A stretch of 64,000 nt of DNA from Gordius sp. MW1. Lineage: Eukaryota; Nematomorpha; Gordioida; Gordea; Gordiidae. The notes under the pieces were generated by a model. It ran no database searches. It was given only the letters and a program-made list of their open reading frames with translations, and was not told where the DNA came from. Shown here piece after piece: positions 51,550 to 64,000 of the stretch (its first letter is position 1; each line of letters begins with the position of its first letter). The position numbers were made by a program, and so were the translations under genes. Where the stretch lies: NCBI GenBank assembly GCA_964036665.1, contig OZ038527.1, forward strand, positions 12,369,835 to 12,433,834, read 5' to 3'.

Positions 51550-53650
51550 CCGAAAAGAGGTTTTAAGCTGCGAGAACTATCATTTTGACAAAAGACAACG
51601 TTTTATTGTTGCGATTAGTTTGTTGTATCGCAACGTGAGTGCTTAATTTTTGAAAACTGCTTTATGCGATCATGATTTCAAAGTAATAGTTTTCTGATTC
51701 TGATAAATTTTTACTTTTTATCATGGAAACAACATCTAAAAACGACAAATTTCATCGGATGAATACGGTAGAAAGAAAAAAATGTGAAAAGTTTTGAGGT
51801 AAAAATATTCATTTTTTTCGATTCTATGTGAAAGAGCGTAAAAAAATATATAAAAATAAGCCAATTTGAGAATCCTATTATCCTCGATTGACTTCCGAAA
51901 AGAGGTTTGCGAGAACTATCATTTTGACAAAAGACAACGTTTTATTGCGATTAGTTTGTTGTATCGCAACGTGAGTGCTTAATTTTTGAAAACTGCTCTA
52001 TGCAATCATGATTTCAAAGTAATAGTTTTCTGATTCTGATAAATTTTTACTTTTTATCATGGAAACAACGTCTAAAAACGACAAATTTCATCGGATGAAT
52101 ATGGTTGAAAGAAAAAAATGTGAAAAATTTTGAGGTAAAAATATTTATTTTTTTCGATTCTATGTGAAAGAGCTTGAAAAAATATATAAAAGTAAGCCGA
52201 TTTGAGAATCCTATTATCCTCAATTGACTTCCGAAAAGAGGTTTTAAGTTGCGAGAACTATCATTTTGACAAAAGACAACGTTTTATTGTTGCGATTAGT
52301 TTGTTGTATCAAACGTGAGTGCTTAATTTTTGAAAACTGCTCTATGCAATCATGATTTCAAAGTAATAGTTTTCTGATTCTGATAAATTTTTACTTTTTA
52401 TCATGGAAACAACGTCTGAAAGCGACAACTTTCATCGGATGAATACGGTTGAAAGAAAAAAATGTGAAAAATTTTGAGGTAAAAATATTTATTTTTTTCG
52501 ATTCTATGTGAAAGAGCTTGAAAAAATATATAAAAGTAAGCCGATTTGAGAATCCTATTATCCTTGATTGACTTCCGAAAAGAGGTTTTAAGCTGCGAGA
52601 ACTATCATTTTGACAAAAGACAACGTTTTATTGTTGCGATTAGTTTGTTGTATCGCAACGTGAGTGCTTAATTTTTGAAAACTGCTCTATGCGATCATGA
52701 TTTCAAAGTAATAGTTTTCTGATTCTGATAAATTTTTACTTTTTATCATGGAAACAACATCTAAAAACGACAAATTTCATCGGATGAATACGGTAGAAAG
52801 AAAAAAATGTGAAAAGTTTTGAGGTAAAAATATTCATTTTTTTCGATTCTATGTGAAAGAGCGTAAAAAAATATATAAAAATAAGCCAATTTGAGAATCC
52901 TATTATCCTCGATTGACTTCCGAAAAGAGGTTTTAAGCTGCGAGAACTATCATTTTGACAAAAGACAACGTTTTATTGTTGCGATTAGTTTGTTGTATCG
53001 CAACGTGAGTGCTTAATTTTTGAAAACTGCTCTATGCAATCATGATTTCAAAGTAATAGTTTTCTGATTCTGATAAATTTTTACTTATTATCATGGAAAC
53101 AACGTCTAAAAACGACAAATTTCATCGGATGAATATGGTTGAAAGAAAAAAATGTGAAAAATTTTGAGGTAAAAATATTTATTTTTTTCGATTCTATGTG
53201 AAAGAGCTTGAAAAAATATATAAAAGTAAGCCGATTTGAGAATCCTATTATCCTCAATTGACTTCCGAAAAAAGGTTTTAAGTTGCGAGAACTATCATTT
53301 TGACAAAAGACAACGTTTTATTGTTGCGATTAGTTTGTTGTATCAAACGTGAGTGCTTAATTTTTGAAAACTGCTCTATGCAATCATGATTTCAAAGTAA
53401 TAGTTTTCTGATTCTGATAAATTTTTACTTTTTATCATGGAAACAACGTCTGAAAGCGACAACTTTCATCGGATGAATACGGTTGAAAGAAAAAAATGTG
53501 AAAAATTTTGAGGTAAAAATATTTATTTTTTTCGATTCTATGTGAAAGAGCTTGAAAAAATATATAAAAGTAAGCCGATTTGAGAATCCTATTATCCTTG
53601 ATTGACTTCCGAAAAGAGGTTTTAAGCTGCGAGAACTATCATTTTGACAA
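51550..53650 (+). repeat. Trimer higher-order repeat, about 1034 bp, two copies
   Basis: ctcaattg at about 52219 and 53253 (1034 bp), with the preceding acatctaaaaac monomer at 51731 and 52756. The 9-bp difference in spacing comes from two deletions in the first copy: ttaagc-type loss at 51906 and a 3-bp loss near 51947. Confidence 0.65.
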
Positions 53651-56080
53651 AAGACAACGTTTTATTGTTGCGATTAGTTTGTTGTATCAAACGTGAGTGC
53701 TTAATTTTTGAAAACTGCTCTATGCAATCATGATTTCAAAGTAATAGTTTTCTGATTCTGATAAATTTTTACTTTTTATCATGGAAACAACGTCTAAAAA
53801 CGACAAATTTCATCGGATGAATACGGTTGAAAGAAAAAAATGTGAAAAATTTTGAGGTAAAAATATTTTTTTTTTGATTCTATGTGAAAGAGCTTGAAAA
53901 AATATATAAAAGTAAGCCGATTTGAGAATCCTATTATCCTTGATTGACTTCCGAAAAGAGGTTTTAAGCTGCGAGAACTATCATTTTGACAAAAGACAAC
54001 GTTTTATTGTTGCGATTAGTTTGTTGTATCGCAACGTGAATGCTTAATTTTTGAAAATTGCTCTATGCGATCATGATTTCAAAGTAATAGTTTTCTGATT
54101 CTGATAAATTTTTACTTTTTATCATGGAAACAACGTCTGAAAACGACAACTTTCTTCGGATGAATACGGTTGAATAAAAAAATGTGAAAAATTTTTAGGG
54201 AAAAATATTCATTTTTTTCGATTCTATGTGAAAGAGCTTGAAAAAATATATAAAAGTAAGCCGATTTGAGAATCCTATTATCCTTGATCGACTTCCGAAA
54301 AGAGGTTTTAAGCTGCGAGAACTATCATTTTGACAAAAGACAACGTTTTATTGTTGCGATTAGTTTGTTGTATCGCAACGTGAGTGCTTAATTTTTGAAA
54401 ACTGCTCTATGCGATCATGATTTCAAAGTAATAGTTTTCTGATTCTGATAAATTTTTACTTTTTATCATGGAAACAACATCTAAAAACGACAAATTTCAT
54501 CGGATGAATACGGTAGAAAGAAAAAAATGTGAAAAGTTTTGAGGTAAAAATATTCATTTTTTTCGATTCTATGTGAAAGAGCGTAAAAAAATATATAAAA
54601 ATAAGCCAATTTGAGAATCCTATTATCCTCGATTGACTTCCGAAAAGAGGTTTGCGAGAACTATCATTTTGACAAAAGACAACGTTTTATTGTTGCGATT
54701 AGTTTGTTGTATCGCAACGTGAGTGCTTAATTTTTGAAAACTGCTCTATGCAATCATGATTTCAAAGTAATAGTTTTCTGATTCTGATAAATTTTTACTT
54801 TTTATCATGGAAACAACGTCTAAAAACGACAAATTTCATCGGATGAATATGGTTGAAAGAAAAAAATGTGAAAAATTTTGAGGTAAAAATATTTATTTTT
54901 TTCGATTCTATGTGAAAGAGCTTGAAAAAATATATAAAAGTAAGCCGATTTGAGAATCCTATTATCCTCAATTGACTTCCGAAAAGAGGTTTTAAGTTGC
55001 GAGAACTATCATTTTGACAAAAGACAACGTTTTATTGTTGCGATTAGTTTGTTGTATCAAACGTGAGTGCTTAATTTTTGAAAACTGCTCTATGCAATCA
55101 TGATTTCAAAGTAATAGTTTTCTGATTCTGATAAATTTTTACTTTTTATCATGGAAACAACGTCTGAAAGCGACAACTTTCATCGGATGAATACGGTTGA
55201 AAGAAAAAAATGTGAAAAATTTTGAGGTAAAAATATTTATTTTTTTCGATTCTATGTGAAAGAGCTTGAAAAAATATATAAAAGTAAGCCGATTTGAGAA
55301 TCCTATTATCCTTGATTGACTTCCGAAAAGAGGTTTTAAGCTGCGAGAACTATCATTTTGACAAAAGACAACGTTTTATTGTTGCGATTAGTTTGTTGTA
55401 TCAAACGTGAGTGCTTAATTTTTGAAAACTGCTCTATGCAATCATGATTTCAAAGTAATAGTTTTCTGATTCTGATAAATTTTTACTTTTTATCATGGAA
55501 ACAACGTCTAAAAACGACAAATTTCATCGGATGAATACGGTTGAAAGAAAAAAATGTGAAAAATTTTGAGGTAAAAATATTTTTTTTTTGATTCTATGTG
55601 AAAGAGCTTGAAAAAATATATAAAAGTAAGCCGATTTGAGAATCCTATTATCCTTGATTGACTTCCGAAAAGAGGTTTTAAGCTGCGAGAACTATCATTT
55701 TGACAAAAGACAACGTTTTATTGTTGCGATTAGTTTGTTGTATCGCAACGTGAATGCTTAATTTTTGAAAATTGCTCTATGCGATCATGATTTCAAAGTA
55801 ATAGTTTTCTGATTCTGATAAATTTTTACTTTTTATCATGGAAACAACGTCTGAAAACGACAACTTTCTTCGGATGAATACGGTTGAATAAAAAAATGTG
55901 AAAAATTTTGAGGGAAAAATATTCATTTTTTTCGATTCTATGTGAAAGAGCTTGAAAAAATATATAAAAGTAAGCCGATTTGAGAATCCTATTATCCTTG
56001 ATTGACTTCCGAAAAGAGGTTTTAAGCTGCGAGAACTATCATTTTGACAAAAGACAACGTTTTATTGTTGCGATTAGTTT
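52650..56080 (+). repeat. Pentamer higher-order repeat, 1714 bp, two copies
   Basis: caattgac at 53255 and 54969, the shortened T-run at 53876 and 55590, and the following tttcttcgg monomer all recur at 1714 bp. The aaagcgac state also keeps phase. A 6-bp deletion at 54651 shortens the second unit slightly. Confidence 0.7.
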
Positions 56081-56199
56081 GTTGTATCGCAACGTGAATG
56101 CTTAATTTTTGAAAATTGCTCTATGCGATCATGATTTCAAAGTAATAGTTTTCTGATTCTGATAAATTTTTACTTTTTATCATGGAAACAACGTCTGAA

Positions 56200-59100
56200 A
56201 ACGACGACTTTCATCGGATGAATACGGTTGAAAGAAAAAAATGTGAAAAATTTTGAGGTAAAAATATTTATTTTTTTCGATTCTATGTGAAAGAGCTTGA
56301 AAAAATATATAAAAGTAAGCCGATTTGAGAATCCTATTATCCTCGATTGACTTCCGAAAAGAGGTTTTAAGTTGCGAGAACTATCATTTTGACAAAAGAC
56401 AACGTTTTATTGTTACGATTAGTTTGTTGTATCGCAACGTGAATGCTTAATTTTTGAAAATTGCTCTATGCGATCATGATTTCAAAGTAATAGTTTTCTG
56501 ATTCTGATAAATTTTTACTTTTTATCATGGAAACAACGTCTGAAAACGACAACTTTCATCGGATGAATACGGTAGAAAGAAAAAAATGTGAAAAATTTTC
56601 AGGTAAAAATATTTATTTTTTTCGATTCTATGTGAAAGAGCTTAAAAAAATATATAAAAGTAAGCCGATTTGAGAATCCTATTATCCTTGATTGACTTAC
56701 GAAAAGAGGTTTTAAGTTGCGAGAACTATCATTTTGACAAAAGACAACGTTTTATTGTTGCGAGTTTGTTGTATCAAACGTGAGTGCTTAATTTTTGAAA
56801 ACTGCTCTATGCGATCATGATTTCAAAGTAATAGTTTTCTGATTCTGATAAATTTTTACTTTTTATCATGGAAACAACGTCTGAAAACGACAACTTTCAT
56901 CGGATGAATACGGTTGAAAGAAAAAAATGTGAAAAATTTTGAGGTAAAAATATTTATTTTTTTCGATTCTATGTGAAAGAGCTTGAAAAAATATATAAAA
57001 GTAAGCCGATTTGAGAATCCTATTATCCTCGATTGACTTCCGAAAAGAGGTTTTAAGCTGCGAGAACTATCATTTTGACAAAAAACAACGTTTTATTGTT
57101 GCGATTAGTTTGTTGTATCGCAACGTGAGTGCTTAATTTTTGAAAACTGCTCTATGCGATCATGATTTCAAAGTAATAGTTTTCTGATTCTGATAAATTT
57201 TTACTTTTTATCATGGAAACAACATCTAAAAACGACAAATTTCATCGGATGAATACGGTAGAAAGAAAAAAATGTGAAAAATTTTGAGGTAAAAATATTT
57301 ATTTTTTTCAATTCTATGTGAAAGAGCTTGAAAAAATATATAAAAGTAAGCCGATTTGAGAATCCTATTATCCTCGATTGACTTCCGAAAAGAGGTTTTA
57401 AGCTGCGAGAACTATCATTTTGACAAAAGACAACGTTTTATTGTTACGATTAGTTTGTTGTATCGCAACGTGAGTGCTTAATTTTTGAAAATTGCTCTAT
57501 GCGATCATGATTTCAAAGTAATAGTTTTCTGATTCTGATAAATTTTTACTTTTTATCATGGAAACAACGTGTGAAAACGACAACTTTCATCGGATGAATA
57601 CGGTAGAAAGAAAAAAATGTGAAAAATTTTGAGGGAAAAATATTCATTTTTTTCGATTCTATGTGAAAGAGCTTGAAAAAATATATAAAAGTAAGCCGAT
57701 TTGAGAATCCTATTATCCTTGATTGACTTCCGAAAAGAGGTTTTAAGCTGCGAGAACTATCATTTTGACAAAAGACAACGTTTTATTGTTGCGATTAGTT
57801 TGTTGTATCGCAACGTGAATGCTTAATTTTTGAAAATTGCTCTATGCGATCATGATTTCAAAGTAATAGTTTTCTGATTCTGATAAATTTTTACTTTTTA
57901 TCATGGAAACAACGTCTGAAAACGACAACTTTCTTCGGATGAATACGGTTGAAAAAAAAAATGTGAAAAATTTTGAGGGAAAAATATTCATTTTTTTCGA
58001 TTCTATGTGAAAGAGCTTGAAAAAATATATAAAAGTAAGCCGATTTGAGAATCCTATTATCCTTGATTGACTTCCGAAAAGAGGTTTTAAGCTGCGAGAA
58101 CTATCATTTTGACAAAAGACAACGTTTTATTGTTGCGATTAGTTTGTTGTATCGCAACGTGAATGCTTAATTTTTGAAAATTGCTCTATGCGATCATGAT
58201 TTCAAAGTAATAGTTTTCTGATTCTGATAAATTTTTACTTTTTATCATGGAAACAACGTCTGAAAACGACGACTTTCATCGGATGAATACGGTTGAAAGA
58301 AAAAAATGTGAAAAATTTTGAGGTAAAAATATTTATTTTTTTCGATTCTATGTGAAAGAGCTTGAAAAAATATATAAAAGTAAGCCGATTTGAGAATCCT
58401 ATTATCCTCGATTGACTTCCGAAAAGAGGTTTTAAGCTGCGAGAACTATCATTTTGACAAAAGACAACGTTTTATTGTTACGATTAGTTTGTTGTATCGC
58501 AACGTGAGTGCTTAATTTTTGAAAATTGCTCTATGCGATCATGATTTCAAAGTAATAGTTTTCTGATTCTGATAAATTTTTACTTTTTATTATGGAAACA
58601 ACGTCTGAAAACGACAACTTTCATCGGATGAATACGGTTGAAAGAAAAAAATGTGAAAAATTTTGAGGTAAAAATATTTATTTTTTTCGATTCTATGTGA
58701 AAGAGCTTGAAAAAATATATAAAAGTAAGCCGATTTGAGAATCCTATTATCCTCGATTGACTTCCGAAAAGAGGTTTTAAGCTGCGAGAATTATCATTTT
58801 GACAAACGACAACGTTTTATTGTTGCGATTAGTTTGTTGTATCGCAACGTGAATGCTTAATTTTTGAAAATTGCTCTATGCGATCATGATTTCAAAGTAA
58901 TAGTTTTCTGATTCTGATAAATTTTTACTTTTTATCATGGAAACAACGTCTGAAAACGACAACTTTCATCGGATGAATACGGTAGAAAGAAAAAAATGTG
59001 AAAAATTTTCAGGTTAAAATATTTATTTTTTTCGATTCTATGTGAAAGAGCTTAAAAAAATATATAAAAGTAAGCCGATTTGAGAATCCTATTATCCTTG

Positions 59101-61070
59101 ATTGACTTACGAAAAGAGGTTTTAAGTTGCGAGAACTATCATTTTGACAAAAGATAACGTTTTATTGTTGCGAGTTTGTTGTATCGCAACGTGAATGCTT
59201 AATTTTTGAAAATTGCTCTATGCGATCATGATTTCAAAGTAATAGTTTTCTGATTCTGATAAATTTTTACTTTTTATCATGGAAACAACGTCTGAAAACG
59301 ACGACTTTCATCGGATGAATACGGTTGAAAGAAAAAAATGTGAAAAATTTTGAGGTAAAAATATTTATTTTTTTCGATTCTATGTGAAAGAGCTTGAAAA
59401 AATATATAAAAGTAAGCCGATTTGAGAATCCTATTATCCTCGATTGACTTCCGAAAAGAGGTTTTAAGCTGCGAGAACTATCATTTTGACAAAAGACAAC
59501 GTTTTATTGTTACGATTAGTTTGTTGTATCGCAACGTGAGTGCTTAATTTTTGAAAATTGCTCTATGCGATCATGATTTCAAAGTAATAGTTTTCTGATT
59601 CTGATAAATTTTTACTTTTTATTATGGAAACAACGTCTGAAAACGACAACTTTCATCGGATGAATACGGTTGAAAGAAAAAAATGTGAAAAATTTTGAGG
59701 TAAAAATATTTATTTTTTTCGATTCTATGTGAAAGAGCTTGAAAAAATATATAAAAGTAAGCCGATTTGAGAATCCTATTATCCTCGATTGACTTCCGAA
59801 AAGAGGTTTTAAGCTGCGAGAATTATCATTTTGACAAACGACAACGTTTTATTGTTGCGATTAGTTTGTTGTATCGCAACGTGAATGCTTAATTTTTGAA
59901 AATTGCTCTATGCGATCATGATTTCAAAGTAATAGTTTTCTGATTCTGATAAATTTTTACTTTTTATCATGGAAACAACGTCTGAAAACGACAACTTTCA
60001 TCGGATGAATACGGTAGAAAGAAAAAAATGTGAAAAATTTTCAGGTAAAAATATTTATTTTTTTCGATTCTATGTGAAAGAGCTTAAAAAAATATATAAA
60101 AGTAAGCCGATTTGAGAATCCTATTATCCTTGATTGACTTACGAAAAGAGGTTTTAAGTTGCGAGAACTATCATTTTGACAAAAGATAACGTTTTATTGT
60201 TGCGAGTTTGTTGTATCAAACGTGAGTGCTTAATTTTTGAAAACTGCTCTATGCGATCATGATTTCAAAGTAATAGTTTTCTGATTCTGATAAATTTTTA
60301 CTTTTTATCATGGAAACAACGTCTGAAAACGACAACTTTCATCGGATGAATACGGTTGAAAGAAAAAAATGTGAAAAATTTTGAGGTAAAAATATTTATT
60401 TTTTTCGATTCTATGTGAAAGAGCTTGAAAAAATATATAAAAGTAAGCCGATTTGAGAATCCTATTATCCTCGATTGACTTCCGAAAAGAGGTTTTAAGC
60501 TGCGAGAACTATCATTTTGACAAAAGACAACGTTTTATTGTTGCGATTAGTTTGTTGTATCGCAACGTGAGTGCTTAATTTTTGAAAACTGCTCTATGCG
60601 ATCATGATTTCAAAGTAATAGTTTTCTGATTCTGATAAATTTTTACTTTTTATCATGGAAACAACATCTAAAAACGACAAATTTCATCGGATGAATACGG
60701 TAGAAAGAAAAAAATGTGAAAAATTTTGAGGTAAAAATATTTATTTTTTTCAATTCTATGTGAAAGAGCTTGAAAAAATATATAAAAGTAAGCCGATTTG
60801 AGAATCCTATTATCCTCGATTGACTTCCGAAAAGAGGTTTTAAGCTGCGAGAACTATCATTTTGACAAAAGACAACGTTTTATTGTTACGATTAGTTTGT
60901 TGTATCGCAACGTGAGTGCTTAATTTTTGAAAATTGCTCTATGCGATCATGATTTCAAAGTAATAGTTTTCTGATTCTGATAAATTTTTACTTTTTATCA
61001 TGGAAACAACGTGTGAAAACGACAACTTTCATCGGATGAATACGGTAGAAAGAAAAAAATGTGAAAAATT
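56200..61070 (+). repeat. Decamer-scale duplication, offset 3442 bp
   Basis: gacttacg at 56696 and 60138 and acgtgtg at 57567 and 61009 are both 3442 bp apart. The same pair also exists at 50171 and 51042 (offset 9967 to the last). The right copy contains or abuts the 1032-bp trimer duplication, so the trimer event is the younger of the two. Confidence 0.6.
58150..60210 (+). repeat. Trimer higher-order repeat, 1032 bp, two crisp copies
   Basis: Four rare variants recur exactly 1032 bp apart: acgacgactt (58267, 59299), ttattatgg (about 58591, 59623), gacaaacgac (58801, 59833) and gacttacg (59106, 60138). The unit junction near 59171-59190 is a chimera: gcgagtttg on the left, normally followed by atcaaacg, is instead followed by atcgcaacg. 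This places the exchange within a dozen shared bases. Confidence 0.85.
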
Positions 61071-64000
61071 TTCAGGTAAAAATATTTATTTTTTTCGATT
61101 CTATGTGAAAGAGCTTGAAAAAATATATAAAAGTAAGCCGATTTGAGAATCCTATTATCCTCGATTGACTTCCGAAAAGAGGTTTTAAGCTGCGAGAACT
61201 ATCATTTTGACAAAAGACAACGTTTTATTGTTGCGATTAGTTTGTTGTATCGCAACGTGAGTGCTTAATTTTTGAAAACTGCTCTATGCGATCATGATTT
61301 CAAAGTAATAGTTTTCTGATTCTGATAAATTTTTACTTTTTATCATGGAAACAACGTCTGAAAACGACAACTTTCATCGGATGAATACGGTTGAAAGAAA
61401 AAAATGTGAAAAATTTTGAGGTAAAAATATTTATTTTTTTCGATTCTATGTGAAAGAGCTTGAAAAAATATATAAAAGTAAGCCGATTTGAGAATCCTAT
61501 TATCCTCGATTGACTTCCGAAAAGAGGTTTTAAGCTGCGAGAACTATCATTTTGACAAAAGACAACGTTTTATTGTTGCGATTAGTTTGTTGTATCGCAA
61601 CGTGAGTGCTTAATTTTTGAAAACTGCTCTATGCGATCATGATTTCAAAGTAATAGTTTTCTGATTCTGATAAATTTTTACTTTTTATCATGGAAACAAC
61701 ATCTAAAAACGACAAATTTCATCGGATGAATACGGTAGAAAGAAAAAAATGTGAAAAGTTTTGAGGTAAAAATATTCATTTTTTTCGATTCTATGTGAAA
61801 GAGCGTAAAAAAATATATAAAAATAAGCCAATTTGAGAATCCTATTATCCTTGATTGACTTCCGAAAAGAGGTTTTAAGCTGCGAGAACTATCATTTTGA
61901 CAAAAGACAACGTTTTATTGTTGCGATTAGTTTGTTGTATCAAACGTGAGTGCTTAATTTTTGAAAACTGCTCTATGCAATCATGATTTCAAAGTAATAG
62001 TTTTCTGATTCTGATAAATTTTTACTTTTTATCATGGAAACAACGTCTAAAAACGACAAATTTCGTCGGATGAATACGGTTGAAAGAAAAAAATGTGAAA
62101 AATTTTGAGGTAAAAATATTTTTTTTTTGATTCTATGTGAAAGAGCTTGAAAAAATATATAAAAGTAAGCCGATTTGAGAATCCTATTATCCTTGATTGA
62201 CTTCCGAAAAGAGGTTTTAAGCTGCGAGAACTATCATTTTGACAAAAGACAACGTTTTATTGTTGCGATTAGTTTGTTGTATCGCAACGTGAATGCTTAA
62301 TTTTTGAAAATTGCTCTATGCGATCATGATTTCAAAGTAATAGTTTTCTGATTCTGATAAATTTTTACTTTTTATCATGGAAACAACGTCTGAAAACGAC
62401 AACTTTCTTCGGATGAATACGGTTGAATAAAAAAATGTGAAAAATTTTGAGGGAAAAATATTCATTTTTTTCGATTCTATGTGAAAGAACTTGAAAAAAT
62501 ATATAAAAGTAAGCCGATTTGAGAATCCTATTATCCTTGATTGACTTCCGAAAAGAGGTTTTAAGCTGCGAGAACTATCATTTTGACAAAAGACAACGTT
62601 TTATTGTTGCGATTAGTTTGTTGTATCGCAACGTGAATGCTTAATTTTTGAAAATTGCTCTATGCGATCATGATTTCAAAGTAATAGTTTTCTGATTCTG
62701 ATAAATTTTTACTTTTTATCATGGAAACAACGTCTGAAAACGACGACTTTCATCGGATGAATACGGTTGAAAGAAAAAAATGTGAAAAATTTTGAGGTAA
62801 AAATATTTATTTTTTTCGATTCTATGTGAAAGAGCTTGAAAAAATATATAAAAGTAAGCCGATTTGAGAATCCTATTATCCTCGATTGACTTCCGAAAAG
62901 AGGTTTTAAGCTGCGAGAATTATCATTTTGACAAAAGACAACGTTTTATTGTTGCGATTAGTTTGTTGTATCGCAACGTGAATGCTTAATTTTTGAAAAT
63001 TGCTCTATGCGATCATGATTTCAAAGTAATAGTTTTCTGATTCTGATAAATTTTTACTTTTTATCATGGAAACAACGTCTGAAAACGACAACTTTCATCG
63101 GATGAATACGGTAGAAAGAAAAAAATGTGAAAAATTTTCAGGTAAAAATATTTATTTTTTTCGATTCTATGTGAAAGAGCTTAAAAAAATATATAAAAGT
63201 AAGCCGATTTGAGAATCCTATTATCCTTGATTGACTTACGAAAAGAGGTTTTAAGTTGCGAGAACTATCATTTTGACAAAAGACAACGTTTTATTGTTGC
63301 GAGTTTGTTGTATCAAACGTGAGTGCTTAATTTTTGAAAACTGCTCTATGCAATCATGATTTCAAAGTAATAGTTTTCTGATTCTGATAAATTTTTACTT
63401 TTCATCATGGAAACAACGTCTGAAAACGACAACTTTCATTGGATGAATATGGTTGAAAGAAAAAAATGTGAAAAATTTTGAGGTTTAAATATTTATTTTT
63501 TTCGATTCTATGTGAAAGAGCTTGAAAAAATATATAAAAGTAAGCCGATTTGAGAATCCTATTATCCTCGATTGACTTCCGAAAAGAGGTTTTAAGCTGC
63601 GAGAATTATCATTTTGACAAAAGACAACGTTTTATTGTTGCGAGTTTGTTGTATCAAACGTGAGTGCTTAATTTTTGAAAACTGCTCTATGCAATCATGA
63701 TTTCAAAGTAATAGTTTTCTGATTCTGATAAATTTTTACTTTTTATCATGGAAACAACGTCTGAAAACGACAACTTTCATCGGATGAATACGGTAGAAAG
63801 AAAAAAATGTGAAAAATTTTCAGGTAAAAATATTTATTTTTTTCGATTCTATGTGAAAGAGCTTAAAAAAATATATAAAAGTAAGCCGATTTGAGAATCC
63901 TATTATCCTTGATTGACTTACGAAAAGAGGTTTTAAGTTGCGAGAACTATCATTTTGACAAAACACAACGTTTTATTGTTGCGAGTTTGTTGTATCAAAC

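Larger units (their letters stand above)
47400..63250 (+). repeat. Super-repeat of 6.5-6.9 kb (19-20 monomers), three occurrences
   Basis: The run of distinctive monomers (shortened T-run, then tttcttcgg, then acgacgactt) occurs at 48720/49332, 55590/56202 and 62129/62741. Offsets are 6870 then 6539 bp for both markers, and the 612-bp spacing within the run is the same each time. The gacttacg plus gcgagtttg monomer follows in each at variable distance. A related earlier copy is at 39420 (offset 9300 to 48720). Confidence 0.7.
37576..64000 (+). repeat. Right satellite array, same ~344-bp monomer, about 77 copies
   Basis: Continuation of the same satellite in the same orientation and phase after the retrotransposon. 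The monomer cut by the insertion resumes at 37576 with attctgataaa. Consecutive 'gacttccg' marks at 37769, 38114 and 38459 give 345-bp spacing. Compared with the left array it is more uniform. I see classes A (tatcgcaacg) and B (tatcaaacg) but no tatcgtaacg class, and the gcggttag state common on the left is absent. Recurrent private variants (aatatttttttttgattc, acgtgtgaaa, tttcttcgg, acgacgactt, gacttacg, gcgagtttg) return at multiples of the monomer and mark higher-order units. There is no gene in the whole stretch. The array runs off the right edge of the window. Confidence 0.98.

Noticed and set aside
1..64000. CRISPR array or other prokaryotic repeat system
   Set aside because: Repeats are ~344 bp with no unique spacers, no cas genes and no coding density. 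The embedded LTR retrotransposon is eukaryotic.
1..64000. Telomeric repeats (TTAGG or similar) near the array
   Set aside because: No tandem runs of a short telomeric unit occur on either strand.

Overview
The window is eukaryotic tandem-repeat DNA. It is almost entirely one AT-rich satellite with a monomer of about 344 bp (observed spacing 341-345 bp), all head-to-tail in one orientation. There are roughly 103 monomers left of a single interruption and about 77 to its right. Both window ends lie inside the array, so its true limits are not visible. I recognise no protein-coding gene, tRNA, rRNA, CRISPR array or bacterial feature. The host is probably an arthropod, plausibly an insect. This is inferred from the long AT-rich satellite, from CpG being well above chance in the monomer (about 14 per monomer by hand count, against about 8 expected at ~30% GC), and from the style of the LTR element. 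The species cannot be named from sequence alone.

The interruption (35521-37575) is a compact, non-autonomous LTR retrotransposon inserted cleanly into one monomer. Its two LTRs are 542 and 547 bp and look identical by eye except for the length of two poly-C tracts. It has a 5-bp target duplication (ATTCT), a Leu-tRNA-like primer binding site and a polypurine tract abutting the 3' LTR. The 966-bp interior has no gag-pol, only one unrecognised 67-codon ORF built partly from a 57-bp tandem duplication. The element is intact in structure but must have depended on enzymes from elsewhere.

The left array (1-35520) mixes three monomer classes, most easily told apart at a 'tatcRNaacg' site: tatcgcaacg (A), tatcaaacg (B) and tatcgtaacg (C). 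It shows layered higher-order repeats. Tetramer units of about 1374, 1376, 1367 and 1378 bp are nested in larger duplications (5.15 kb followed by 3.77 kb, and 5.13 kb followed by 3.75 kb). A 6-mer of 2061 bp is also present. The right array (37576-64000) is more homogeneous. It has A and B monomers only, with 4-mer (1380), 7-mer (2410), 5-mer (1714) and 3-mer (about 1.03 kb) units and a recurring 6.5-6.9 kb super-pattern. Everything seen fits repeated unequal exchange or conversion within a young, actively turning-over satellite, possibly centromeric or pericentromeric, followed by one recent retrotransposon insertion. I did not find an undescribed gene system here. The points most worth a second look are the nested repeat history, a conserved intramonomer hairpin that differs between classes, the TATA-like box in each monomer, and the twin hairpins at the LTR edge.
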